From positions 149,364 to 213,363 of the forward strand of contig NZ_LWCS01000043.1 in NCBI RefSeq assembly GCF_001650495.1: 64,000 bases of DNA, written 5' to 3'. Below the pieces are notes generated by a model. The model did not search any database. It was not told the DNA's origin and saw nothing but the letters and a program-made list of their open reading frames with translations. Below, in pieces: positions 17,108 through 25,417 of the stretch; positions within the stretch are counted from its first letter, which is position 1, and each line of letters starts with the position of its first letter. Origin of the DNA: Mycolicibacterium iranicum (GTDB lineage Bacteria > Actinomycetota > Actinomycetes > Mycobacteriales > Mycobacteriaceae). Made by a program: the position numbers and the translations under genes.

Positions 17108-18520
17108 TCAGGTCCGGATTTGTGGCTTGAGGGCTCCTGCGTGACGCTCGCGGACCACGCCGGTCCACAGGCCCAGACCGTAGGCGATGTCGTCGATCCG
17201 CTTGAGCAGAATGTAGGTGAGCAGCCCGACGCGTTTGGTGTCCTCCTCGGCGTTGCCGTTGCGGGTGGCCCAGTCGAACACACCGTCGAGCACGGCGGCA
17301 ACGACCACGACCCGGCGACAACGCTTCGACAGCACAGCGGCCACCAGGGCGATCGGCCAGTAGTGCCGGCAGATCGCCGACGCCAACTGAAGCGCAGCCG
17401 ACCACAGCCCCTGCGCCGCCACGACGGCGACCTCCATCGGCTCGGTCTGGACGCTGGACAGCGATTTCGCGATGCGGCGTCCGGTGATCGCGGCGACGGC
17501 AACTGAGGCGACGTAGCCTATGCCGGAGCCGAGGGCGACGAGCATCCACACCACTAGCGTCCAGCCCGAGATCACCAGCGGAGCCGTCTTACCGGGATGG
17601 CGAATCGTCAGCGGTGCAGCCGATCCTCCGTAGAAAGACTTGCGGGCAAACCACTTTCGCAACTGGGTGCGGTGATCGTGAGCGACCATGGCGATGGGTT
17701 CATAGCGCAGCCGGGCCCCCGCCTCGTTGAGCCGCCAGCACAGGTCGACGTCCTCGCCGGACGCCAGGCTCTCGTCGAAGCCGCCCACGTCGAGCAGTGC
17801 GCTGCGTCGGCAGATGATCGCGGCGCTGGGCACGTAGGACACCGTCCCGAACGGGATCACCGGGGCTTCCCGAAGCCCGAGATCCAACGACGAGCGCACC
17901 GCCTCGTAGCGGGCGACCACGCTGTCGGACTTCTCCAGCGCGACGATCCGCGGCGCCACCAGCGCCACGGCCGGGTCGCAGAAGTGGCCGAGAAGGGCTT
18001 CCAGCCACCCGCGACGAGGCACCACGTCGGAGTCCAGGAACGCGACGAAGTCGGTGTTGCAGATCGCGAGGCCGGCGTTGCGGGCCGCCGCCGGCCCCTT
18101 GCTCCTGGCGTTGCGCAGTATTCGCACATCGCAGTGCATGGACGCGAAGTCCGCTTCCCGCACCGGCCGCGTCGAGCCGTCGTCGACGATGACGACCTTG
18201 AGGCCACGCAGGGCGGCGACCAGCCTGATGAGACCGGACGCGTTGTCCCGCACCGGGATTACCACGGTGACGTCGCGGTGTGACGGGCCACTCAGCGGGC
18301 GGGGGTGCGCGACGGTGGCGTCGAGCAAGGTGCGTGCCAACTGTGCGCTGACCGCATCGTGGACCTCGAGTCTGCCGCCGTTGAGCATGGTCTGGGCGGC
18401 GGGGGCCAAGCGGAGCAGGCGGGTGGGCGATCCACCGAGGAGTGCCGCGCCTTCGCCGAGGACGCGCACCCGCCGATCGACCTGGACGGCGAACCCGTCA
18501 GGTAGCCGCGGCCCCGTCAT
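17108..18520 (-). CDS. mftF: Mycofactocin glycosyltransferase MftF
   Basis: 470 residues. GT2 catalytic domain: VTVVIPVRDNASGLIRL, VDDGSTRPV, the DxD-containing FLDSDVVPRRGW, and GEDVDLCWRLNEAGARLRYE. Hydrophobic segments in the C-terminal half (about residues 300-400) suggest membrane association. MftF adds the oligoglucose chain to premycofactocin. Overlaps mftE by ATGA. Confidence 0.96.
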   Translation of the reverse strand: MTGPRLPDGFAVQVDRRVRVLGEGAALLGGSPTRLLRLAPAAQTMLNGGRLEVHDAVSAQLARTLLDATVAHPRPLSGPSHRDVTVVIPVRDNASGLIRLVAALRGLKVVIVDDGSTRPVREADFASMHCDVRILRNARSKGPAAARNAGLAICNTDFVAFLDSDVVPRRGWLEALLGHFCDPAVALVAPRIVALEKSDSVVARYEAVRSSLDLGLREAPVIPFGTVSYVPSAAIICRRSALLDVGGFDESLASGEDVDLCWRLNEAGARLRYEPIAMVAHDHRTQLRKWFARKSFYGGSAAPLTIRHPGKTAPLVISGWTLVVWMLVALGSGIGYVASVAVAAITGRRIAKSLSSVQTEPMEVAVVAAQGLWSAALQLASAICRHYWPIALVAAVLSKRCRRVVVVAAVLDGVFDWATRNGNAEEDTKRVGLLTYILLKRIDDIAYGLGLWTGVVRERHAGALKPQIRT

Positions 18521-19260
18521 GTCAACATCCCCTCGCGATCAGGTGCCCATCGCGCGACGCGCCCCGCGCACTCATCCACCATTTCGGCAAAGATCTTCCT
18601 CCCCTCGTCCGCTGTCGCTGTCGTGGGGTCCCCCAAGACCCCCAGCGAACTTACGGCCGCGATACCCCCGCGACGCATCTCCGGCAGCAGCTCCGACAAC
18701 GGAGCCCTGTTTCCCGGTGTCCGTTCATCTTGCCTCACCACCTCGGGCGAAATATGTAGCAATACGGAAGTTTCGGTATGCCCGGCGTGGGCGTCGGCGT
18801 TGCTGGCCACACACGAGCACCATGCTGCGTCCCGGCCCTCGTACCGCAGCAGGGCGACAGCCCGGCGCAGCGCCTCGACGTTTCCACCATGCCCGTTGAC
18901 GAAAACCACGCGCGACGACCACCGACATGCAGACCGGGCGAACTCGACCAGAAGTTCCGCCAGTACCGGTGTGCCAATTGACACCGTGCCGGCAAAGCCC
19001 TCGTGCTCGCCACTCGCGCCGTAGGCGATCGCAGGGGCGATGAGCCACTTGGATTCATCCCGAGCGCGCAGCAGGGTGACAATCGCCTCTGCAACGGCCG
19101 TTGCGACACGTGTGTCGGTGTCGAGGGGTAGATGAGGTCCGTGCTGCTCGGTCGATCCGACGGGGACGACCAGTCCGGGAGATGCGTCATGGAGCTGCCT
19201 CGACGTCGAGTTCCCGAGCTCACGGGGTAGGACCACGCGACGATGGTAGGCCGAATTCAC
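18517..19260 (-). CDS. mftE: Mycofactocin precursor peptidase MftE (creatininase family)
   Basis: 247 residues from GTG 19258-19260 (VNSAYHRRVV), the start matching family members. Metal-binding motifs of creatininase-like amidohydrolases: VGSTEQHGPHLPLDTDT, VNGHGGN and a downstream HAGHTETS. It cleaves modified MftA to release the C-terminal dipeptide-derived product. An alternative in-frame start at 19356 is unsupported. The start codon lies 3 nt after a perfect 11-bp hairpin that would bury the ribosome-binding site. Confidence 0.94.
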   Translation of the reverse strand: MNSAYHRRVVLPRELGNSTSRQLHDASPGLVVPVGSTEQHGPHLPLDTDTRVATAVAEAIVTLLRARDESKWLIAPAIAYGASGEHEGFAGTVSIGTPVLAELLVEFARSACRWSSRVVFVNGHGGNVEALRRAVALLRYEGRDAAWCSCVASNADAHAGHTETSVLLHISPEVVRQDERTPGNRAPLSELLPEMRRGGIAAVSSLGVLGDPTTATADEGRKIFAEMVDECAGRVARWAPDREGMLT

Positions 19261-19263
19261 CTG

Positions 19264-19288
19264 GCATGCGCCAAATGTTGGCGCATGC
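19264..19288 (-). promoter_or_regulatory. Perfect 11-bp-arm palindrome/hairpin at the mftE start
   Basis: GCATGCGCCAA (19264-19274), ATG, TTGGCGCATGC (19278-19288): perfect 11-bp arms and a 3-nt loop, ending 3 nt before the mftE GTG inside the mft operon. As RNA it could hide the mftE ribosome-binding site or attenuate read-through from mftD; as DNA it could be a protein site. Confidence 0.7.
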
Positions 19289-19383
19289 GTGGCAATTGAT
19301 TTCCCCCAGCCCTCCCGGGCCGGCGACCGCCGGTTCACGGCAGCCCCCTGGGCCACGGCAGCACCAGAGCGATCCGGCCGGAT

Positions 19384-20559
19384 TCAGGCTCCGAGCGTGC
19401 GCGTGAACCCGTCCGGAATCAGGATGTCCTCGCGGGTCAACTCATGGATCGAGGATTTGCCAAGGCCCCGCAGTGCCGAGTCGATACCACCGCTGAGAAT
19501 GTCGAGCACGTTCTCCACGCCAGCCTGCCCGTTGGCCGCCAGACCCCACAGGTACGCCCGGCCGATCATCACCGCGCGGGCACCGAGGGCGACGGCCTTC
19601 ACGACGTCGCTACCGCGTCGGATCCCGCCGTCCAGCAAAACCTCGACCTGATCGCCGACGGCATCGGCGATGGCGGGCAGGCAACGGATCGCGGCGGGGG
19701 TGCCGTCCAGATTGTTTCCGCCGTGGTTGGACACCGTGATCGCCGAAACCCCAGCATCCACAGCACGTTTGGCGTCATCGACCCGAACCATGCCTTTCAG
19801 CAGGAACGGGCCACCCCACTGCTCCCGCAGCCAGGCCACGTCTTCCCAGGTCGGCGGTGGTGTTCCCATCCACTCCCCGTACGCCTCGAAGAAGGTGGGC
19901 CCCGGCTCGCCGAGCCTGCCCTGGTTCGGAACGCGCAGGTCGGGCGGACGCAGATGCTTCGCGAAGCTGAGGAACCAGCGCGGCTTGGTGATGACCTCCG
20001 GGCTCATCTTGATCATGGTCTTGATATCCATCTGCTCCGGGATCTTCGGACTGCCCCAGTCGCGGCCGTGCGAGAAGCTCCAGTCGGTGGTCAGGATCAG
20101 ACCCTTGGCGCCCGCGGCCCTGGCGCGCTCCATGCGCGCGGCGATGGCGTCGCGGCTGCCCAGCCAGTAGATCTGGAAGAAGATCTTGTCGTTGACTGCG
20201 GTCACTTCTTCCATGGGCTTGCTCGCGAACGACGACAACCCCATCGCGGTGCCCCGGGCCGCGGCGGCGCGCGCCACGGCGACCTCGCCGTCGGGATGCA
20301 CAGCCTGCACGCCCGTCGGCGAAATGATGACCGGCAACGAAACGTCTTGCCCCATCACGGTTGTTGCCATCTCCCGCTTCTCGGTGGCGCCCACGACATG
20401 GGGGGCGAACCCGAGCTCGGCGAACGCCTCGACGTTGTCGGAGACAGACACACCTTTCTCGCTGGCGGAGATCAGCGATGAATAGGCGGACTTGGGGAGC
20501 CGCTTCTTGGCCCGTTGCTGGGCGATCGCGACGGTTTCGAACCATGCATCTCGTGCCAT
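19384..20559 (-). CDS. mftD: Pre-mycofactocin synthase MftD (FMN-dependent)
   Basis: 391 residues of the alpha-hydroxyacid oxidase fold. MARDAWFETVAIAQQRAKKR start, SLPVIISPTGVQAVHPDGE, active-site ITVSNHGGNNLDG and phosphate-binding LLDGGIRRGSDVVKAVALGA. It oxidatively deaminates AHDP to premycofactocin, creating the redox-active alpha-keto amide. ATG 20557-20559 lies 2 nt past the mftC stop; a longer reading to 20757 lies within mftC. Confidence 0.97.
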   Translation of the reverse strand: MARDAWFETVAIAQQRAKKRLPKSAYSSLISASEKGVSVSDNVEAFAELGFAPHVVGATEKREMATTVMGQDVSLPVIISPTGVQAVHPDGEVAVARAAAARGTAMGLSSFASKPMEEVTAVNDKIFFQIYWLGSRDAIAARMERARAAGAKGLILTTDWSFSHGRDWGSPKIPEQMDIKTMIKMSPEVITKPRWFLSFAKHLRPPDLRVPNQGRLGEPGPTFFEAYGEWMGTPPPTWEDVAWLREQWGGPFLLKGMVRVDDAKRAVDAGVSAITVSNHGGNNLDGTPAAIRCLPAIADAVGDQVEVLLDGGIRRGSDVVKAVALGARAVMIGRAYLWGLAANGQAGVENVLDILSGGIDSALRGLGKSSIHELTREDILIPDGFTRTLGA

Positions 20560-20561
20560 TG

Positions 20562-21782
20562 TCAGACTGGACTTTCGTTGCAGAACTTCTTCGGAGGCGC
20601 TCCGGCGCCGCCAGAGCGCTGGGGCGGTGCGCTCAGCAGCGTGAGCGGAATCGGGCCTTTGGCCTTGTTGCGTCCGCCCGCGCGGGAATGATCCACGCTC
20701 GAGCGCGGCTTGTCGCGTTCGAGCGCCAGGGCGGGTTCGCCGTAACCCTGCACGCACTCGGGGTCGGGGCCGTCCATCGGCAGGCCGGTGAAGAACTTGG
20801 CGGCCATGCAGCCGCCGCGGCAGGCGTCGTAATGGTTGCAGCCGCTGCAGGCGCCGGCGGATTGCGGCTCACGCAGCTCGCGGAACAACTGCGAGTTCTG
20901 CCACACATCTTGAAAACCGTTGCTGGTCAAAATGTTTCCGGCGAGAAACTTGTCGTGGATAGCGAACGGGCAGGCGTACACGTCGCCGACCGGGTCGATC
21001 AGGCAGACCACGCGGCCGGCGCCGCACAGGTTGAGACCAGCCAGTGCGCCGGGCTCGCCGAGGCCCGAGAGATGGAAGAACGAGTCGCCGGTGAGCACGC
21101 GCTCACCGCGGGCGACCAGCCAGTCGTAAAGCTGCACCTGCTGGGCCGGCGTCGGGTGCAGATCGTCCCACACGTCGGCGCCGCGTCCGGACGGGCGCAG
21201 CCGCGTGATGCGCAGCGTGGCGCCGTAGTTGTCGGCCACCGCCTTGAAATCGTCGAGCTGGTCGATATTGTGGCGCGTCACGACGACCGAGATCTTGGCG
21301 TCCTTGAACCCGGCCTCCTTGAGGTTCTCCAGTGCGCGTACCGCCATCGCGAACGAACCGGGTCCGCGGACCGCGTCGTTGACTTCAGCCGTCGCACCGT
21401 CCAGGGAGATCTGGACGTCGACGTAGTCGCTGGCGGCCAGCTTGGCCGCCACCTCCTTGGTGATGCGAACGCCATTGGTGGAGAACTTGACCCCGACGTG
21501 GTGCTCGGTCGCGTAGTCGACGAGTTCCCAGAAGTCGCTGCGCACCGTCGGCTCGCCGCCACCGATGTTCACGTAGAACACCTGCATGCGCTCGAGCTCG
21601 TCGATGATCGCCTTGCACTGCTCGGTGGACAACTCGCGCGGATCCCGCTTACCCGACGACGACAGGCAGTGCACGCACGACAGATTGCACGCGTACGTCA
21701 GCTCCCACGTCAGGCAGATCGGCGCGTCGAGGCCGCGCTCGAACTGGTCGACGAGGCGGGGCACCGGGGCTGCCAGTGTCAT
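20562..21782 (-). CDS. mftC: Mycofactocin radical SAM maturase MftC
   Basis: 406 residues. Radical-SAM CxxxCxxC motif in LTYACNLSCVHCLSSSGK, GGE motif in VNIGGGEPTVRSDFW, and C-terminal SPASM cysteines in GDVYACPFAIHDKF and ACSGCNHYDACRGGC. It decarboxylates and cross-links the C-terminal Val-Tyr of MftA. Ends with the conserved KFCNESPV tail. ATG 21780-21782 overlaps the mftB stop as ATGA. Confidence 0.98.
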   Translation of the reverse strand: MTLAAPVPRLVDQFERGLDAPICLTWELTYACNLSCVHCLSSSGKRDPRELSTEQCKAIIDELERMQVFYVNIGGGEPTVRSDFWELVDYATEHHVGVKFSTNGVRITKEVAAKLAASDYVDVQISLDGATAEVNDAVRGPGSFAMAVRALENLKEAGFKDAKISVVVTRHNIDQLDDFKAVADNYGATLRITRLRPSGRGADVWDDLHPTPAQQVQLYDWLVARGERVLTGDSFFHLSGLGEPGALAGLNLCGAGRVVCLIDPVGDVYACPFAIHDKFLAGNILTSNGFQDVWQNSQLFRELREPQSAGACSGCNHYDACRGGCMAAKFFTGLPMDGPDPECVQGYGEPALALERDKPRSSVDHSRAGGRNKAKGPIPLTLLSAPPQRSGGAGAPPKKFCNESPV

Positions 21783-22072
21783 GAATTCTCTCCTGAATCG
21801 GCGATCAGCATCTTGGACTGGACGAGCACGCCCAGCGCGTGGAGATAGGGCGCCTGATCGTTGTCGTCGATTCCTGCGGCGCGGCAAGCGGATCGAGCGT
21901 CGGGGTGATCGCACAGCGAGTTGATCACCTCGACGATCGTCCGGTTCTTCAGGAACGACAGCTTGCGGGTTCCGAAGTGGTAGAGCAGCGCGCCGAACGG
22001 CTCCGGCCGCACCGCCACCTGCGGGTGCAACCGCCAGTGCCGGTCGGCGTCAAAAGTGCTCGGCGCGGTCAT
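21779..22072 (-). CDS. mftB: Mycofactocin RiPP chaperone MftB
   Basis: 97 residues with a RiPP recognition element fold (winged helix): RLHPQVAVRPEPFGALLYHF and LSFLKNRTIVEVINSL are typical. It binds MftA and presents it to MftC. Start ATG 22070-22072, 2 nt after mftA. Coupled to mftC by ATGA. Confidence 0.96.
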   Translation of the reverse strand: MTAPSTFDADRHWRLHPQVAVRPEPFGALLYHFGTRKLSFLKNRTIVEVINSLCDHPDARSACRAAGIDDNDQAPYLHALGVLVQSKMLIADSGENS

Positions 22073-22074
22073 GC

Positions 22075-22167
22075 TCAGTAGACCCCGCACATCCCGTCGA
22101 TGGAGACCTCTTCGACGAGGCTCTCGGTCACCAGTTCTTCGGTCTCGACCTGCTGGTTCTGATCCAT
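22075..22167 (-). CDS. mftA: Mycofactocin precursor peptide MftA
   Basis: 30-residue peptide, MDQNQQVETEELVTESLV followed by EEVSIDGMCGVY. The invariant C-terminal IDGMCGVY carries the Val-Tyr pair that becomes mycofactocin. AAAGGCGAG lies upstream of ATG 22165-22167. First gene of the mft operon. Confidence 0.97.
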   Translation of the reverse strand: MDQNQQVETEELVTESLVEEVSIDGMCGVY

Positions 22168-22206
22168 GTGAACTCGCCTTTCCGTTGGCTGGACCCCGGT
22201 AGGGTC

Positions 22207-22260
22207 TCGACATTTGTGACGTAGGTCGCTAACAATAAGGCACCGAGTGCCGAAACGGAA
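22207..22260. promoter_or_regulatory. Overlapping divergent promoters of mftA and mftR
   Basis: Plus strand: TCGACA (22207-22212), 17 bp, TAACAA (22230-22235), reading toward mftR. Minus strand: TTCCGT (22255-22260), 17 bp, TATTGT (22232-22237), reading toward mftA. The two -10 elements overlap, so one bound regulator could silence both. Sequence-based prediction. Confidence 0.45.
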
Positions 22261-22269
22261 GGGCGAATC

Positions 22270-22872
22270 GTGACGGGCGCCACCAAGCCGCGCGTAGGTC
22301 GTCGTCGCTCGACGAGCTGGGAGCACATCAGCGACGTCGCGATCGACCTGTTCATGGCGCGCGGATTCGACGAGGTCAGCGTCGACGATGTCGCCGCCGC
22401 GGCCGGGATCGCCCGTCGGACACTGTTCCGGTACTACCCCTCCAAGAGCGCGCTTCCCTGGGGCAACTTCGACGCCCACCTCGACCTGATGCGAGGACTG
22501 CTCGGCGAGCTCGATCCCAGCGTGCCGATCCGCGATGCACTACGAGCCGCGCTCCTGGCGTTCAACGACTTCGACGACGCCGACCGTCACCGGCAACGGA
22601 TGCGTCTGATCCTGGAAACCGAAGCACTGCAAGCATATTCGATGACAATGTATGCCGGATGGCGGGCCGTGGTGGCCGACTTCGTGGCCGGCCGGCTACA
22701 GGTGTCGGCGTCCGATCTCGTACCCCAGACGGTGGCATGGACGATGCTGGCAGTGTCTCTGTCGGCCTACGAGTACTGGCTTGCCGACGACTCCGCGTCG
22801 CTGGCGGTCTCGCTCGGCGACGCGTTCGACCTCCTCGCCTCCGGTCTGACCGATATCGAGGACGGAAGCTGA
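22270..22872 (+). CDS. mftR: Mycofactocin system TetR regulator MftR
   Basis: 200 residues. N-terminal helix-turn-helix VDDVAAAAGIARRTLFRYYP followed by the MftR-type SKSALPWGNFDAHLDLMR. MftR has been reported to repress the mft operon and to bind acyl-CoA esters. GTG start at 22270 after GGAAGGG. Divergent from mftA with 102 bp between starts. Confidence 0.95.
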   Translation: MTGATKPRVGRRRSTSWEHISDVAIDLFMARGFDEVSVDDVAAAAGIARRTLFRYYPSKSALPWGNFDAHLDLMRGLLGELDPSVPIRDALRAALLAFNDFDDADRHRQRMRLILETEALQAYSMTMYAGWRAVVADFVAGRLQVSASDLVPQTVAWTMLAVSLSAYEYWLADDSASLAVSLGDAFDLLASGLTDIEDGS

Positions 22873-22960
22873 TCGTCACGAGCCGCGCTGTGGTCGGTAG
22901 TACACCTGGACTTCACCCGTTCCGGCAGCGCCGTCTCACTGGCGGCGATATACCTGCCCG

Positions 22961-25378
22961 ATGCGGTGTGAACCATATGTGGGTCGGGTTGGCGGAATGG
23001 CCGTCGCTTTGGGTATCGGCGCCGCTGTTTTGGCCGGGTGGGGCGGCGGTATCGCGTGGGCCGACGACGCTGGAGGCTCTTCTGCGACTGCGGACACGGC
23101 CACCAGCACGGAATCCGCCGCCGATTCGCCGACGGACACGGAAAAGTCCGACGACGACGCCGAGCCGGACACGACGAAGCCCGACGCGGAACCCGAGGAA
23201 TCCGCCGAGGATCACGATGAGGTCGCACGCTCGGCGCCCCTTGCCGTCGACGACGATACCGGCGACCTTCCGACGCCAATACCTGCGTCGACACCCAGTA
23301 CACGCGACACATCCGACGACGACGACGTAGAACCGTCGAACCCGAAACCGATTCCCGCCGTCAGCGTTTCCAGCACCAGTGCGAACCTCGCCGAATTCGG
23401 CGCCACAGATTCGCCGCAGACACCTGCCGCGGCGACAACGGCGTGGGCGGTGCCGGGGTCCTCGCGCCGCGAATTCGACCCCGACGTGGAGTCGTCGGCT
23501 CAGGCGGATTCCGCGGCGTCGAGCGTCCACAATTCGCTGAGCTACACGGCCCCGCCCACTCTGCGGGACCGGCTGACGTTGATGGGCCTGCGGGTGGCGC
23601 GTGACGTGTTTGCGGCGTTCGGCGTTGATCTCGCCGGTACTCTCGCGACATTGCTGTCCAGCGAGGATCCGCCCTTCTTCGTGAAATACGGACTGAACGC
23701 CCGTCAGAGCCAGCGGGAGGTGTCGCCCGGAAACGTCTGGAAGGTCTGGGAATTCGAACCGGAAGACCCCTCCGGAAAGACCGTCATCGGAATCCATGGG
23801 GGCGGCCACGTCCGCCATCCGACCCTGTTGCACTGGATCGACTACACGCGTATGGCACGCGAGACAGGCGCCACCGTAGTGGTGCCGATGTACCCACTGG
23901 CGACCACCCCGACGGGATCCCTGCGCAACGTCATCCCTGCGATGGCGGACTTCATCTCTCATGAGATCGGCGATCACACCGCCGAGAACGTCAGTGTCTA
24001 CGCAGATTCGGCGGGCTGCACCTACGCGTTCGCCGCGTTGCGAGAGCTGATTCTGCGCGGCGACGCCCTTCCGGCAAGCATCGTCCTCATCTCGGGCGTA
24101 GCCGACGCCTCACTGACGAATCCCGCGATCCGCACCGTCGATGACCCGTTCCTCAACCCCGACAGTCTCCAATTGTGGACGACCGACAGCCATGCGTACG
24201 ACGGCATCACCGATCTGACGAATCCCATGGTGAGCCCTCTGTATCTGGAGACCGACGTGCTGGCAGCGTTGCCCCCGACCACGATCTACGTCGGCACCGA
24301 GGAGATGCTGCTGCCCGACAACCTGCTGCTGCACCGACGGGCAGTGGACGTCGGCGCACCGATCTCGATCGTGCTCGGCCAAGGACAATTCCACGATTGG
24401 GCTATCTCCGGCCTGGCAATCAATTCCGCAGCACCGCGCATACGCCCGGACGTGTACCGCCGACTCGGCCTCTTCGAACTCGGGCCCCGCACGTTGATAC
24501 TGTCGGCGTTTCCGGCTGAAGCCGACGCGGTCCTGGCGCGCACAACTCTCGACCGAAATTCGACGGTGGTCGTCGACGGACACCACTTCTACCTCGGCAC
24601 GTTGGGCGGCAAGAAGGTGCTTTTGGCGATGACCGGCATCGGCATGGTCAACGCCACCAGGACAACCGAGGTCGCCCTGGACTACTTCACCCCCGAATCC
24701 GGGATCTCCGTCGGCGCAGTGGTTTTCTCTGGGGTTGCGGGCGGCTCGGGCCGCACCGAGATCGGCTCGGTCGCCATCCCAGCGCGATGGACGCCCGACG
24801 ACGGCCAGACGTGGCAGGCGGTCGACGGCGACATGCTCGCCGTGGCCAACACACTAGATGTCGACCTGCGAAGCTCCGGCAGCATTGGCGATCCCGCCTG
24901 CTATTGCGGACTCCTCACCGGCCCGCAGGTCGATCTGGGGCGTGAGCCAAGCCTGTTCGTGGGCGGCGACGGCTCCAGCGACGACTTCAACAACGGCACG
25001 GCATTCCCCGCGATACCCCTCGGCGGGGATATCTTCGGCCCACGGCCGTGTGCGGCACCAGACTTCTCAATCCTGGCTACCGGCAACTTCTTTCAAGCTT
25101 TGGCGCCGTTCCTGGCGTTTGGTCTGCTGAGCAACCTGGGGTTCTTGACCGACGTCCCTCCGGCGGTGGATGCCGTCGATCAGGAGACCGCGGCGGCACA
25201 ATTGGTAGCGCTGGCGCATGGCGTGCCCTTCCTCGGCATCCGCGGCACGTCCGATGGGCCCGGCGACCCGCTGAGACTGCCGGGTTACCCGTTCACGTTC
25301 TTCGTTTACAAGCAGATCGCCTCCGAGAATGCGGCGATCGTCACCGAAGCGTTCTTGCAGAGTTGGTCGGGGGCGTGA
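22961..25378 (+). CDS. Secreted alpha/beta hydrolase-nucleosidase fusion
   Basis: 805 residues in three parts. (1) Residues 1-36: signal peptide of mycobacterial type, GRVGGMAVALGIGAAVLAG then IAWADD, with cleavage likely after Ala. A Ser/Thr/Asp/Glu/Pro linker runs to about 190. (2) About 190-500: hormone-sensitive-lipase-like hydrolase with IGIHGGGH (oxyanion), nucleophile elbow YADSAG (Ser about 350; GDSAG with Gly changed to Ala) and late His in QFHDW. (3) About 509-805: MTA/SAH-nucleosidase-type phosphorylase domain with SAFPAEADAVL, TGIGMVNATRT, FSGVAGGSG, and the active-site VDQETAAAQL and RGTSDG (Glu and Asp kept). An exported esterase plus nucleosidase is unusual. The start lacks a clear ribosome-binding site. 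Confidence 0.85.
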   Translation: MRCEPYVGRVGGMAVALGIGAAVLAGWGGGIAWADDAGGSSATADTATSTESAADSPTDTEKSDDDAEPDTTKPDAEPEESAEDHDEVARSAPLAVDDDTGDLPTPIPASTPSTRDTSDDDDVEPSNPKPIPAVSVSSTSANLAEFGATDSPQTPAAATTAWAVPGSSRREFDPDVESSAQADSAASSVHNSLSYTAPPTLRDRLTLMGLRVARDVFAAFGVDLAGTLATLLSSEDPPFFVKYGLNARQSQREVSPGNVWKVWEFEPEDPSGKTVIGIHGGGHVRHPTLLHWIDYTRMARETGATVVVPMYPLATTPTGSLRNVIPAMADFISHEIGDHTAENVSVYADSAGCTYAFAALRELILRGDALPASIVLISGVADASLTNPAIRTVDDPFLNPDSLQLWTTDSHAYDGITDLTNPMVSPLYLETDVLAALPPTTIYVGTEEMLLPDNLLLHRRAVDVGAPISIVLGQGQFHDWAISGLAINSAAPRIRPDVYRRLGLFELGPRTLILSAFPAEADAVLARTTLDRNSTVVVDGHHFYLGTLGGKKVLLAMTGIGMVNATRTTEVALDYFTPESGISVGAVVFSGVAGGSGRTEIGSVAIPARWTPDDGQTWQAVDGDMLAVANTLDVDLRSSGSIGDPACYCGLLTGPQVDLGREPSLFVGGDGSSDDFNNGTAFPAIPLGGDIFGPRPCAAPDFSILATGNFFQALAPFLAFGLLSNLGFLTDVPPAVDAVDQETAAAQLVALAHGVPFLGIRGTSDGPGDPLRLPGYPFTFFVYKQIASENAAIVTEAFLQSWSGA

Positions 25379-25417
25379 TCCGACCAGAGGGATGGCCGCG
25401 CGAGTTGAAGTCTGGCG

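Noticed and set aside
19261..19356. In-frame upstream extension of mftE starting at 19356
   Set aside because: The extension reads through the perfect hairpin and does not resemble family members, whereas VNSAYHRRV at 19260 does.
22214..22235. TTGT-N14-ACAA considered as the MftR operator
   Set aside because: Only four bases per arm match; the interior is not symmetrical, so it is too weak to call.
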